Of a stretch of DNA of 64,000 nt, positions 1 to 9,624 are shown in pieces. The notes below the pieces were generated by a model. The model had not been told where the DNA came from. It made no database searches and worked only from the letters and a program-made list of their open reading frames with translations. Made by a program: the position numbers and the translations under genes. Origin of the DNA: Aquimarina rhabdastrellae (lineage in GTDB: Bacteria > Bacteroidota > Bacteroidia > Flavobacteriales > Flavobacteriaceae); assembly GCA_947387485.1 (NCBI GenBank), contig CANDNT010000006.1, forward strand, positions 162,985 through 226,984, in the 5' to 3' direction. Position 1 is the first letter of the stretch. Each line of letters starts with the position of its first letter.

Positions 1-88
1 ACTTATTGTGGCAGGAGCTTTAGCTGGATTTATACCAGCATGGAGAGCTGCTAGAATTAAACCAATTGTTGCACTAAGAGACGAATAA
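1..88 (+). CDS. ABC transporter permease, C-terminal fragment (MacB/FtsX type)
   Basis: Only the last 28 codons are in the window; the gene starts upstream. The fragment reads as a final hydrophobic segment followed by the ending ARIKPIVALRDE. This is the same type of ending as the next gene (AIRVKPIDALRTE) and is typical of MacB/FtsX-family permeases. The stop at 86-88 is two bases before the next start, so the two permeases are one operon and probably work as a pair with an ATPase encoded upstream. Frame and stop are clear; function rests on similarity to the neighbour. Confidence 0.75.
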   Translation, partial: LIVAGALAGFIPAWRAARIKPIVALRDE

Positions 89-90
89 TT

Positions 91-1356
91 ATGTTTAGTA
101 GAGATCGATGGAACGAAATTATAGAAGCGCTTACGGCAAATTGGTTTAGAACCTTAATGACTGCCTTTGGTGTATTTTGGGGAATCTTTATTCTGGTGAT
201 TTTATTGGCAGCAGGTAAAGGATTAGAAAACGGTGTTAAGAGAGGTTTTGGTGATATCGCAACCAATACCATGTTTATGTGGACACAAACGATATCTAAA
301 CCGTATAAAGGGTTACCAAAAGGTAGACGCTATAATTATAGAATAGGTGACGTAGCAGCTATTAAAGAGCAAGTACCTGGATTATTATATGTATCTCCTC
401 GTAATCAATTAGGTGGTTTTGGAGGAAGTAATAATGTGGTAAGAGGACTTAAAACAGGAGCTTTTAATGTATACGGAGATTATCCGGAAATTATTAAGCA
501 AGATCCTATACAAATTACTTCGGGACGTTTTATTAACTATGGAGATATAGATTATAAACGTAAAGTAGCCATTATAGGAGAAGGTGTTAAAAAAGAATTG
601 TTTGAACCAGGAGAAACGGTAGAAGGAAAGTACATCAAAATTAATGGTGTAAACTTTATGGTGATAGGGACCTATAAAAAGAAATCAAATAATGGTGATG
701 GAGAAGAAGCTCAAAAAGAAATCTATGTGCCATTTACAACTTTTGGACAGGCATTTAATCGCGGAGATCGAGTAGGATGGATGGCGATAACAGCTCAAGA
801 TGGAACTTCAATCACATCACTTAAACAAGATATATTTAAAGTTATAAAGAATAGACATAGTATTCATCCAGATGATAATCGTGCAATAGGAAACTTTGAT
901 CTCTATCAAGAGTTCAGTAAAATCAATAAGTTGTTTATTGCATTGAGAGGAGTAGCTTATTTTGTGGGAATATTGGTATTAGTTTCTGGAATTATAGGTA
1001 TTAGTAATATTATGTTGATTGTGGTAAAAGAGCGTACCAAAGAGATAGGTATTAGAAGAGCTTTAGGAGCGACACCTTGGTCAATACGAGGACAAATTCT
1101 TTTAGAATCCATTTTCTTAACGATTATTTCTGGTATGGCAGGAATAGCTGTATCAACGGGAGTGATTTTTGGTGTAAATAAAATACTAGATCAAATGCCA
1201 ACAGCAGAAGATACCATGTTTGCTAATCCAAGTGTAAACTTAGTAGTGATAGCTGTAGCATTAATCATATTGATAGTAAGCGGATTACTGGCTGGATTGA
1301 TTCCAGCACAAACAGCAATTAGAGTTAAACCTATTGATGCTTTAAGAACAGAATAA
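91..1356 (+). CDS. ABC transporter permease, MacB/FtsX family
   Basis: A 421-aa inner-membrane permease of the MacB type. It has one transmembrane helix at about residues 22-43, a large periplasmic domain (about 50-275), then three helices (about 285-415). The cytoplasmic motif RTKEIGIRRALGA after the second helix is the family hallmark that contacts the ATPase. It starts two bases after the preceding permease and is followed by an adaptor and a TolC-like channel. This suggests a tripartite ABC pump exporting a drug, peptide or lipid-like substrate across both membranes. The substrate cannot be told. Members of this family can also act as mechanotransmission machines rather than true pumps. 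Confidence 0.9.
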   Translation: MFSRDRWNEIIEALTANWFRTLMTAFGVFWGIFILVILLAAGKGLENGVKRGFGDIATNTMFMWTQTISKPYKGLPKGRRYNYRIGDVAAIKEQVPGLLYVSPRNQLGGFGGSNNVVRGLKTGAFNVYGDYPEIIKQDPIQITSGRFINYGDIDYKRKVAIIGEGVKKELFEPGETVEGKYIKINGVNFMVIGTYKKKSNNGDGEEAQKEIYVPFTTFGQAFNRGDRVGWMAITAQDGTSITSLKQDIFKVIKNRHSIHPDDNRAIGNFDLYQEFSKINKLFIALRGVAYFVGILVLVSGIIGISNIMLIVVKERTKEIGIRRALGATPWSIRGQILLESIFLTIISGMAGIAVSTGVIFGVNKILDQMPTAEDTMFANPSVNLVVIAVALIILIVSGLLAGLIPAQTAIRVKPIDALRTE

Positions 1357-1418
1357 AAACAAAACAATTATAACCAACCGAGAATAATTTTTAAAACGGT
1401 CAAATAAATATTTATAAA

Positions 1419-2525
1419 ATGAAGAAGACAATCACTATTATCATCTTACTACTAATTGTAGTGGTTTTTGTAGGTGCATTATATTGGTTATTTCAAAAGA
1501 ATCAAGAAGATCCAATTGTATATCAAACAGAACAAGCTTCTACAGAAACTATTATAAAGAAAACTGTAGCGACCGGAAGTATTGTTCCTAAAGAAGAAGT
1601 ATTAATTAAACCTAATATTTCAGGTATAATACAAGAAATCTACATAGAAGCTGGAGACCAAATAAAAGCTGGAGATTTAATTGCAAAAATTAGAGTAATT
1701 CCTAACGTATCTTCTTTACAGAGTAGTAAAAACTCTGTTTCTACAGCAAAGATAGCTTTAGACAATCAAGAGAAAATCTATAAAAGACAAAAAGACTTGT
1801 TTGATAAAGGAGTTATTTCTGCAAATGAATTTGATAATATCGAAGTATCATATCAACAAGCTAAACAAAGTTATGCATCTGCATTACAAAACTATGATAT
1901 CGTACGTACGGGTACTACAAATGGATTAGGAAATGTAGCAAATACGTTGATAAAATCTACAGTAACAGGAATGATTCTAGAAGTACCAGTTAAAGAAGGA
2001 AATCAAGTAATAGAGAGTAATAACTTTAATGACGGAACAACTATCGCAACTGTAGCAGATGTGAACAAGATGATTTTTGAAGGAAAAGTTGACGAAAGTG
2101 AAGTAGGAAGAATTAAAGAAAGCTTACCATTAGAAATTACAGTAGGAGCTATCGAAAACAAGAAATTTGATGCAGTATTAGATTATATAGCACCTAAAGG
2201 GAAAAGTGAAAATGGAGCGATTCAATTTGAAATAAAAGGAACCTTAACAAAAAAGGATACTACTTTTATTAGAGCAGGACTTAGTGCCAATGCATCTATC
2301 ATTCTAGATAAAGTAGAAGATGTAATTGCTTTAAAAGAAGCCTTAGTACAATATGATCCAAAAACACAAAAACCATTTGTCGAAATCGAAGTAGGAGAAC
2401 AAAAATTTGAGCACAGAGATATTGAACTAGGGATTAGTGATGGAATACATGTAGAAATTAAAGATGGAATCACTACTGATGATAAAATTAAAGTTTGGAA
2501 TCAGATTAAAGTGACAAAATTTTAA
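1419..2525 (+). CDS. Efflux periplasmic adaptor, HlyD/MacA family (first of two)
   Basis: A 368-aa membrane-fusion protein. An N-terminal anchor helix (about residues 5-25) is followed by a split biotinyl-lipoyl domain (first half about 58-95, second half about 180-200, with the turn EVPVKEGNQV). Between the halves lies an alpha-helical coiled-coil hairpin (about 100-165), and beta-barrel and membrane-proximal domains follow. Such proteins bridge an inner-membrane permease and TolC. It lies 62 bp after the permease and before the TolC gene. A second adaptor lies after TolC, so the pump may use two different adaptors or form two complexes. Confidence 0.9.
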   Translation: MKKTITIIILLLIVVVFVGALYWLFQKNQEDPIVYQTEQASTETIIKKTVATGSIVPKEEVLIKPNISGIIQEIYIEAGDQIKAGDLIAKIRVIPNVSSLQSSKNSVSTAKIALDNQEKIYKRQKDLFDKGVISANEFDNIEVSYQQAKQSYASALQNYDIVRTGTTNGLGNVANTLIKSTVTGMILEVPVKEGNQVIESNNFNDGTTIATVADVNKMIFEGKVDESEVGRIKESLPLEITVGAIENKKFDAVLDYIAPKGKSENGAIQFEIKGTLTKKDTTFIRAGLSANASIILDKVEDVIALKEALVQYDPKTQKPFVEIEVGEQKFEHRDIELGISDGIHVEIKDGITTDDKIKVWNQIKVTKF

Positions 2526-2687
2526 AAAATAATTAAGGAATGTGTAACAACATTAAACTTTTGTATACCAATAGTAACGTTAATGGTTTTAAAGTTTAGT
2601 GGAACAAGGAAGCCTTAAAAAGCAAAAGTATTTAAACGTTTGAAGATTACAGAAAACGTTTTTAGCAGATCATAAAAAACTATATTC

Positions 2688-4133
2688 ATGAAAATTAAAA
2701 TAGCAATTGTTGTTGCAGTTCTTTTGGGAGTTAATGTCCAAGCACAATCAAAAAGATGGACATTGAAAGAATGTATTGAATATGCCTTAGAAAACAATAT
2801 TACCATTAAACAATCAGAGTTAAATGTAGAAGAGGCAGAAATAGGAAAATTAGATGCAATAGGAGGAGTATTACCTTCATTAAATTTATCAGGATCTAAT
2901 TCATGGAGTTCTGGTTTGAGTCAAAACCCAGTAACGAATACTAATGAAACTTTGACGTTTAGAAACTCATCATATCAAGCAAATATAGGACTGACAATAT
3001 TTGATGGACTTAGAAATATAAGAAGAATACAAAGAGCAAAGATTAATCAGCTTTTGAGTCAGTATAACTTAGGAAAAAGTAAAGATGATATTGCTTTAAA
3101 TGTTGCTAATGCATACTTACAAGTTTTAGTAAATAAAGAGTCTTTAAAAGTAGTTGAAGCACAGCATGAGATTACAGAAAAGCAATTAAAACGTACTCAA
3201 GACTTAGTAGAAGCAGGAGTATTACCACAGGGAGATGTATTAGAGATCAAAGCAACATCTGCAGACGAAATAACAAGAATTGTAAGAGCAGAAAACGCAA
3301 TACAAATTGCTAGAATTAATTTGGCTCAAATGTTATTAATCAAAGATTACGAAAGCTTTGATATTGAAGAAAGAGAATACATAGTACCTGTAGCTACAAT
3401 ATTAGAAACTCCAGTAGAGCGTATTATTGCTCAGGCAAGAGAGGCGAGATATGAAGTACAAATTGCAGAGCAAAATCAACAGATAGCAGAAAAGGATTTA
3501 GAGATAGCAAGAGGTGCTTATTACCCAACACTATCTGCTTTTGTAAACTACAATACAAGAGAATTAGGAAACAATACTTTTGAAAGTTTTGTGGATCCAG
3601 ATAATCCTTTTGTTAATGAGCAAATAGGTGTTGTAGAAAGCACAGGAGAATCTGTAATAAGAACGGTGCCTAACGTTTTAGCAAGAGAAGTAGGACCAAC
3701 TCCATTTTTTGAACAGTTATATCAAAATGATGGTTTATCTTATGGATTCTCATTAAATATCCCAGTGTTTAATGGTTTCTCTACACGAAACAATGTAAAA
3801 CGTAGTAAAGTACAAATCAAAAGAACAGAATACCAATTAGAGCAAGCAAAATTAAACTTAGATAGTAATGTATATCAAGCCTATCTAGATGCAAAAGGAT
3901 CTGCAGAAGCATATCAAGCAGCAGAAGTTGCAGTAGAAGCTCAAGAACAAGCTTATGCTTATGCAAAAGATCGTTATGATATAGGTATGACTAATGCATT
4001 TGATTTTAGCCAATCGAAGTTTAGATTAGAAAATGCACAGAGTACAGCTGTACAAGCTAAGTTTGATTATATATTTAAACTAAAAGTATTAGAGTTATAT
4101 TTTGGAATAAAAGTAGCTGATATTAAACTATAA
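2688..4133 (+). CDS. TolC-family outer membrane efflux protein
   Basis: A 481-aa protein with a signal peptide (residues 1 to about 19, ending VNVQAQ) and the OEP duplicated helix-strand architecture. The first repeat begins WTLKECIEYALENN (about 24-37) and long helices rich in Ala, Gln and Glu follow. TolC-type proteins form trimeric outer-membrane channels with periplasmic tunnels. Position between two adaptor genes supports the role of exit duct for this pump. The 162-bp gap before it holds no clear terminator, so read-through from the first adaptor is likely. Confidence 0.9.
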   Translation: MKIKIAIVVAVLLGVNVQAQSKRWTLKECIEYALENNITIKQSELNVEEAEIGKLDAIGGVLPSLNLSGSNSWSSGLSQNPVTNTNETLTFRNSSYQANIGLTIFDGLRNIRRIQRAKINQLLSQYNLGKSKDDIALNVANAYLQVLVNKESLKVVEAQHEITEKQLKRTQDLVEAGVLPQGDVLEIKATSADEITRIVRAENAIQIARINLAQMLLIKDYESFDIEEREYIVPVATILETPVERIIAQAREARYEVQIAEQNQQIAEKDLEIARGAYYPTLSAFVNYNTRELGNNTFESFVDPDNPFVNEQIGVVESTGESVIRTVPNVLAREVGPTPFFEQLYQNDGLSYGFSLNIPVFNGFSTRNNVKRSKVQIKRTEYQLEQAKLNLDSNVYQAYLDAKGSAEAYQAAEVAVEAQEQAYAYAKDRYDIGMTNAFDFSQSKFRLENAQSTAVQAKFDYIFKLKVLELYFGIKVADIKL

Positions 4134-4199
4134 GCACAAAGACTTAAGCTCCAAAACAACATATCAAATTGACCAAAAAAATAATATACTAAGTACGCC

Positions 4200-5474
4200 A
4201 TGAATAAAAAAAGACTGTTTACTATTTTAGCTTTAGTTCTAGTAGTCATTATTATCTTGATTATAGGTAAAAAACAAGGCTGGTTTGGAGAGAAAGGAAA
4301 CTTTAAAATAATTGAAACGACCAAAATTGAAAAAATCAATATAGTAGAAACTGTAGCTGCAACAGGTAAAATACAACCAGAAGTTGAAGTGAAGCTTTCT
4401 TCAGAGGTTTCGGGAGAGATTATTGAGTTACCTATAGTAGAAGGACAACAAGTTAAAAAAGGAGATTTATTAGTAAGTATCAATCCAGATATTTATAAAT
4501 CAGTGTTACAACGTTCACAAGCAAGTCTTCAAAATGTTAAAGCAAATCTTAGTCAATCTGAAGCTAGTTTAAAAGAGGCATTAGCTAATTATGAAAGAAA
4601 TAAAGGTCTTTTTGATAAAGGAGTAATTTCTAAAGCAGAATGGGATCGTATCGTTTCTGCTTATGAAGTAGCAAAAGCATCTAAACAATCTGCATATTAT
4701 AATGTACAAAGTGCATCTGCATCTGTATCTGAAGCTAAAGATAATTTAGGAAGAACAAATATCTATGCACCTATGAGTGGTACTATTTCTGCTTTAAAAG
4801 CAGAATTAGGAGAGCGAGTAGTAGGAACACAACAAATGGCAGGTACAGAAATTATGAGAGTTGCCAATCTTAAAAATATGGAGGTTATTGTCGATGTTAA
4901 TGAAAATGATATCGTAAAAGTAGCTGTAGGCGATTCAACAATAGTAGAAGTAGATGCTTATTTAAAGAAAGAGTTTAAAGGACTGGTAACAGAAATAGCA
5001 AACTCGGCAGAAAATACATTAAGTACAGATCAAGTAACTAACTTTAAAGTAAAAGTTAGAATCCTAGAAGAGTCTTATAAAGATTTATTAGAAGGAAAGC
5101 CAGAGTCATATTCCCCATTTAGACCAGGAATGACTGCAACTGTAGATATTATTACAAATAAGAAAACTGATATTATAGGAGTACCTATTAGTGCAGTAGT
5201 AATCAAAAATGATACTACAGGAAAACGTACAACAAGTAGAGATAAACTGAAAGGTGATCAAGAACAGTTTGAATGTGTTTTTGTAAAAGATGGCGATAAG
5301 GCAAAACTGCGAGTGATCAAAACAGGAATCCAAGACGATTCAAATATCGAAATTACCGAAGGATTAAAAGAAGGAGATCAAGTGATTGTAGGACCGTATA
5401 ATATGGTAACTAAATCCTTAAAAACAGGTGATGCGGTAAGAGATAGTAAAGAGTCAAAAGCCGAAGAAAAATAA
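4200..5474 (+). CDS. Efflux periplasmic adaptor, HlyD/MacA family (second)
   Basis: A 424-aa membrane-fusion protein with an N-terminal anchor helix (about 6-22). It has a lipoyl half-domain around SGEIIELPIVEGQQVKKGDL (about 74-93) and a coiled-coil hairpin about 100-180. The second lipoyl half contains the phrase IYAPMSGTISALKAELGERV and is followed by beta-barrel and membrane-proximal domains. It is distinct from, and longer than, the adaptor upstream of TolC. The 66-bp spacing after the TolC gene and the same strand point to one operon. In MacAB-type systems this class pairs with a MacB permease; either adaptor could do so here. Confidence 0.9.
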   Translation: MNKKRLFTILALVLVVIIILIIGKKQGWFGEKGNFKIIETTKIEKINIVETVAATGKIQPEVEVKLSSEVSGEIIELPIVEGQQVKKGDLLVSINPDIYKSVLQRSQASLQNVKANLSQSEASLKEALANYERNKGLFDKGVISKAEWDRIVSAYEVAKASKQSAYYNVQSASASVSEAKDNLGRTNIYAPMSGTISALKAELGERVVGTQQMAGTEIMRVANLKNMEVIVDVNENDIVKVAVGDSTIVEVDAYLKKEFKGLVTEIANSAENTLSTDQVTNFKVKVRILEESYKDLLEGKPESYSPFRPGMTATVDIITNKKTDIIGVPISAVVIKNDTTGKRTTSRDKLKGDQEQFECVFVKDGDKAKLRVIKTGIQDDSNIEITEGLKEGDQVIVGPYNMVTKSLKTGDAVRDSKESKAEEK

Positions 5475-5490
5475 CATTAGTGAATTCGGT

Positions 5491-5522
5491 TTTGTAAAGA
5501 AAACGCTTTGTAGTTATCTTTG
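5491..5522 (+). promoter_or_regulatory. Bacteroidota-type promoter for tsaB
   Basis: A TTTG box (5491-5494) lies 20 bp from TATCTTTG (5515-5522), which matches the TAnnTTTG -7 consensus of the Bacteroidota primary sigma factor. The predicted transcript start falls at about 5528-5530, giving a very short leader before the ATG at 5538. This rules against an upstream TTG start at 5520, which lies inside the promoter. Confidence 0.7.
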
Positions 5523-5537
5523 CAGCAAAAAAATAAA

Positions 5538-6203
5538 ATGGCATACATCCTTTGTATTGAAACTGCAACAACAAATTGTTCTGTAGCTATAGCTAAAGAT
5601 GGAGTATTAATTACTGTAATCGAAGATTATGATAATAAATATTCTCATGCAGAAAAGCTTCATAATTATATTACAAAAGCAATAAATGAAGCAAAAATAA
5701 CATTACAAGATATAGATGCAATAGCCATAAGTAAAGGGCCAGGTTCTTATACTGGTTTAAGAATAGGAGTATCTAGTGCAAAGGGATTATGCTATGCACT
5801 AGATATTCCTTTAATATCTATTCCTACATTAACATCATTAGTACAACAAGCTGAAGTAGAAAACGTATCTGGAATAAGAATACCAATGCTAGATGCGCGA
5901 CGTATGGAGGTGTATACTGCAGTTTTTTCAGATATTGATACTCAGATAGAAGATACTACAGCAAAAATACTTGACGAAACATCTTTTAAATCATATCTAG
6001 ATGAATCAAAAGTATATTTTATAGGTGATGGGACAGAAAAATTTGCTAAGATCTGTACTCACGAGAATGCAGTTTTTATACATGACAAATTACCATCTGC
6101 AAAAAATATGGCAATGTTGAGTTATAAGAAATTTGTAGCAAGACAATTTGAAGATGTTACTTACTTTGAACCATACTACTTAAAAGATTTTGTGGTTGGA
6201 TAG
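5538..6203 (+). CDS. tsaB: tRNA threonylcarbamoyladenosine biosynthesis protein TsaB
   Basis: A 221-aa ASKHA-fold protein that partners TsaD and TsaE in making the t6A37 modification of ANN-decoding tRNAs. The N-terminus ILCIETATTNCSVAI and the segment KGPGSYTGLRIGVSSAKGL are diagnostic of TsaB. The ATG at 5538 is chosen because a promoter box covers the in-frame TTG at 5520. The 3' end overlaps the convergent downstream gene by 47 bp. Confidence 0.93.
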   Translation: MAYILCIETATTNCSVAIAKDGVLITVIEDYDNKYSHAEKLHNYITKAINEAKITLQDIDAIAISKGPGSYTGLRIGVSSAKGLCYALDIPLISIPTLTSLVQQAEVENVSGIRIPMLDARRMEVYTAVFSDIDTQIEDTTAKILDETSFKSYLDESKVYFIGDGTEKFAKICTHENAVFIHDKLPSAKNMAMLSYKKFVARQFEDVTYFEPYYLKDFVVG

Positions 6204-6843
6204 AACTAAAATATGAAAGGATTTTGATAAGATGTTCTTCCTTTTTTAGTTTTAGTTTTTCTTGTTTCATATACTCTTTAACTTCCTTTTTATGTTTATC
6301 AAATAAGGAGAGAAGTTTTTTTGAACTTTTAGGTAATTCAATAATAACATTATTTTCTTCAAGAAAATAAGAAGTGGTTAATTTAAGTTTACCAGAGTTG
6401 AGCGTTTCAGATTTTATTAGAGTTTTTTCAGGTTCTAGGATTTTTAAAATATATTTTTTGAATATACGATATCGAGTGTTTTTTTCTAACAAAACATAAT
6501 ATCCTGCTTTATTGAGGTGATAATAATCTTTGAATTTATGATACGTGAATTTTTTATTATCCATTTCAATTTGAATTGAAGGATTTTTAAGAATACCATA
6601 AGTTCTTTTGGCGTTTTTATATTCAAAAGTATCTGTATGTAGATTATAATGTAGATCGGCTTCTAATGACTCACTATACGTTTTTGTAACACTAGATGGA
6701 GATGCTTTTTTGGTAAGATACATCGAGCCTTGATAGTGCTCCATAGAAGAAGCATTGTTTATTGATCTTAGATATTCTTGAGGTAACTGTCCGAAAACAA
6801 AAAATGGGAGAACGATAAAAATTAGGGGTAATATTTTTTTCAC
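6157..6843 (-). CDS. Hypothetical secreted protein
   Basis: About 228 aa from a GTG start at 6843. That start gives a clean signal peptide (KKILPLIFIVLPFFVFGQ), while the longest ORF (to 6921) would add a long non-signal extension. Upstream, on the minus strand, a TTTG box lies about 20 bp from a near-consensus TAGATTTA, supporting the GTG start. The mature part is Lys/Glu-rich with no motif I recognise. The reading frame runs 47 bp into the convergent tsaB coding region. Periplasmic location is inferred from the signal peptide; function unknown. Confidence 0.7.
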   Translation of the reverse strand: MKKILPLIFIVLPFFVFGQLPQEYLRSINNASSMEHYQGSMYLTKKASPSSVTKTYSESLEADLHYNLHTDTFEYKNAKRTYGILKNPSIQIEMDNKKFTYHKFKDYYHLNKAGYYVLLEKNTRYRIFKKYILKILEPEKTLIKSETLNSGKLKLTTSYFLEENNVIIELPKSSKKLLSLFDKHKKEVKEYMKQEKLKLKKEEHLIKILSYFSSIQPQNLLSSMVQSK

Positions 6844-6959
6844 GAGTATAGTATTAGTTGTACTAAATCTAGATAAATTAAATAAAATAAGCAAATACTT
6901 GTGAATTTGATAAAATATCATCCAGCTTTTTGGGTAATGTTTAAAAACAAGTTTTAAAG

Positions 6960-9077
6960 TTAATTAAGATTGTTTTTAGTAATGTCTTTTATGGCTTCGT
7001 TTACATTTTCAACAGGATATTTACAAGCGTTATTTACGCAGGTGTAGATTAAAGTTTCGTTGTGAGAATACCTTAACTTTAATAAAGGCATCTCAGAATT
7101 ATGAAGGCTACCAGCAACTAACTTATTAGGAATATAATGGTTTTGTAATTCTTTTGTTTTTTCAAAAGCATCTTTTCCTACGATAACAATTTCATAGAAA
7201 TCATCACTAAGTGTAAGCATAAGGTCTAACCAATTTGAATATCCCATAGGATAGTCATTAATATGCGGTTTTATAGTATGTAACATGGCCTTGCTAATAT
7301 CTTTAAACTGTGTATTGTCAAAATAATGTGATAGTAGAAATAAGTTTTTTGCCATAATAGAATTTGATGCTGGAATTACATTATCGCTGTATTCTATAGC
7401 TCTAGTAATGAGTTTTGGATCTAAATCTGAAGTAAAATAGAATAACTGTTTTTGAGTATCGTAAAAATGAGCTAAAGCGTATGTTGTTAGTGAGTTAGAA
7501 ATATCGAGCCATTGAGGATCAAAAGTGTTTTGATATAATGCAATAAAACTATCAATTACAGTAGCATAATCCTCTAGATAACCATTAATAGCACTTTTTC
7601 CATTTTTATAAGTATGTAATAAACGACTATCATTTTGTAGTTGCTTTTCTTTAATGAAATTAGCATTTTTAATGGCTATATCAAGAAACTCAACATCTCC
7701 AAAAACACGATAAGCATCAAGATAGCCTTTAAGCATTAGAGCATTCCATGAAGTTAGGGATTTATCATCTAATCTAGGAGGATTCCTTTTAGACCTATAC
7801 TCAAGTAAGAGTGTTTTCCACTGTGATAATTTCTGTAAAAGAGTGGTCATCTCTATCTGGTGAGCTTGAGCAAAATCGATGTTGGATTGATTACGTATTA
7901 AAACATAGTTTTCTTTTTCCCATAATCCATAAGAATTGATATTATAATAAGCAGCAAATAATTCAAAATCCTTACCTAATAGACTCTTTAACTCAGGTGT
8001 AGTCCATATATAAAAAACACCTTCTTCAAGATCACCTTCTGGAGTAAGACTATCTGCATCTAGAGAAGAATAAAAAATACCATCTTCTGTAGTTAATTCT
8101 CTTTTTACAAAACTTAGAGTCTCATATACCACAGTTTTATACCATTCATCTTTTGTAGCCAAATATGCATCTGCATATAAGCTTACCAATTGTGCATTGT
8201 CATAAAGCATTTTTTCAAAATGAGGAACATGCCATTTTGTATCGGTAGCATATCTTGCAAAACCACCACCTACGTGATCATAAACACCACCATAAGACAT
8301 TTGATTTAAAGTAGTCTTTACATAAGATAATAAACTATCATTTTGACTTTGATAAGCATAGCGCAAAAGAAAGTGATAGTTATTAGGCATCATAAATTTA
8401 GGAGCAGTACGAGTACCTCCCTTTTTGTGATCAAAATTTGTACTCCACTTATCAATTTGAGTGTTGATAAACTGTTTTTCAAATTCCATTTTTTCCTCAT
8501 TAGGAAGAATAGTTTCTGAAGCTTGAATACCTTGTTCAAGGTTTGTTGCAAATTCAACGAGCTTTTCAGGTTGTTCTTTATGCAAACGAGCAATTTGCTG
8601 TAATGATTCTATCCAATGCTCTTTTCTATAATAAGTTCCACCCCAGATAGGTCTTCCGTCAGGTAAAGCTACTACGTTAAGTGGCCAACCACCTCTACCA
8701 GTCATTAATTGTACCGCAGTCATATAAACTTGATCGATGTCTGGACGTTCCTCTCGATCGATTTTAATACTAATATAATCGTCATTCATCACTTTTGCTA
8801 CGGCAAGATCTTCAAAACTTTCATGTTCCATTACATGACACCAATGACAAGCAGCATAACCTACACTGATAATAATAAGCTTATTTTCTTTTTTAGCCTG
8901 TTGTAAAACATCTTGATTCCAGGGTTTCCAATCTACAGGATTATGAGCATGTTGTAACAGATAAGGACTAGTTTCGTGAATAAGATCATTGGTGAATTGG
9001 TGTTCCATAACATCAGTATTTTGGCTATTGCAAGCAAAAGTAATAACAACAGAGAGAAGAAAAAGTATAGATTTCAT
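6960..9077 (-). CDS. Thioredoxin-domain lipoprotein, YyaL/DUF255 family
   Basis: A 705-aa protein with a lipobox-like signal (TFAC, Cys16). It has an N-terminal thioredoxin-like DUF255 domain (about 28-190) with the redox-type motif CHWC at 77-80 and the phrase [11 protein letters not shown] long alpha-helical (alpha/alpha)6 region like N-acylglucosamine 2-epimerases (about 220-690) follows. This matches the YyaL/SSP411 family, whose biochemical role is poorly known. The lipoprotein signal suggests membrane anchoring on the periplasmic side, unlike the cytosolic homologues. It stands alone between a hypothetical gene and dodecin. Confidence 0.88.
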   Translation of the reverse strand: MKSILFLLSVVITFACNSQNTDVMEHQFTNDLIHETSPYLLQHAHNPVDWKPWNQDVLQQAKKENKLIIISVGYAACHWCHVMEHESFEDLAVAKVMNDDYISIKIDREERPDIDQVYMTAVQLMTGRGGWPLNVVALPDGRPIWGGTYYRKEHWIESLQQIARLHKEQPEKLVEFATNLEQGIQASETILPNEEKMEFEKQFINTQIDKWSTNFDHKKGGTRTAPKFMMPNNYHFLLRYAYQSQNDSLLSYVKTTLNQMSYGGVYDHVGGGFARYATDTKWHVPHFEKMLYDNAQLVSLYADAYLATKDEWYKTVVYETLSFVKRELTTEDGIFYSSLDADSLTPEGDLEEGVFYIWTTPELKSLLGKDFELFAAYYNINSYGLWEKENYVLIRNQSNIDFAQAHQIEMTTLLQKLSQWKTLLLEYRSKRNPPRLDDKSLTSWNALMLKGYLDAYRVFGDVEFLDIAIKNANFIKEKQLQNDSRLLHTYKNGKSAINGYLEDYATVIDSFIALYQNTFDPQWLDISNSLTTYALAHFYDTQKQLFYFTSDLDPKLITRAIEYSDNVIPASNSIMAKNLFLLSHYFDNTQFKDISKAMLHTIKPHINDYPMGYSNWLDLMLTLSDDFYEIVIVGKDAFEKTKELQNHYIPNKLVAGSLHNSEMPLLKLRYSHNETLIYTCVNNACKYPVENVNEAIKDITKNNLN

Positions 9078-9243
9078 AAAGTTATATGCGAAATGTTAAA
9101 TAACAAAAATGATAGAGACAATACAAGAATACAATATTAAAATCCTGAAATGAGCTACAAAAAAAGCGTCTCTTTCTTATTTAAGAAACGCTATGTTTTT
9201 TTATTATGTCGGAAATTACTTTTTGTAATTTCAAAAAAGAATG

Positions 9244-9444
9244 TTAATCAATTTCAAAAGTGATTCTCAGATTTACTCTAAACTCTGTGATGTCGTTATC
9301 TTTTACAGCAGCACTTTGCTCAGCAACATAAACAGATCTAATGTTTTTAACAGATTTTGCAGCTTGTTTTACTGCATTGCGAGTAGCATCTTCCCAACTT
9401 TTTTCAGAATTCGCTAAAACTTCAATAACTTTTAAGATTGCCAT
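9244..9444 (-). CDS. Dodecin family protein
   Basis: A 66-aa protein that fits dodecin in length and pattern (VIEVLANSEKSWEDATRNAV near the start, then beta strands ending NLRITFEID). Dodecins assemble as hollow dodecamers that bind flavins or CoA and buffer free flavin in the cytoplasm. It is transcribed alone; no partner gene is evident. Confidence 0.92.
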   Translation of the reverse strand: MAILKVIEVLANSEKSWEDATRNAVKQAAKSVKNIRSVYVAEQSAAVKDNDITEFRVNLRITFEID

Positions 9445-9624
9445 AGTTTGATTTTTATATTAATAATCTTTGTTATTATCTAATATACAGTAATATAGTG
9501 ATTTTTTGAAATAATTTTTGAAGAATATTTCGCATAGTTTTTAATGTTTTCATAACATTGCAATATCGCTTTTTTCAGATATTTAAAAGATTTTTGCGAT
9601 TTGTAATAAATTAGTTAGTTTTTA

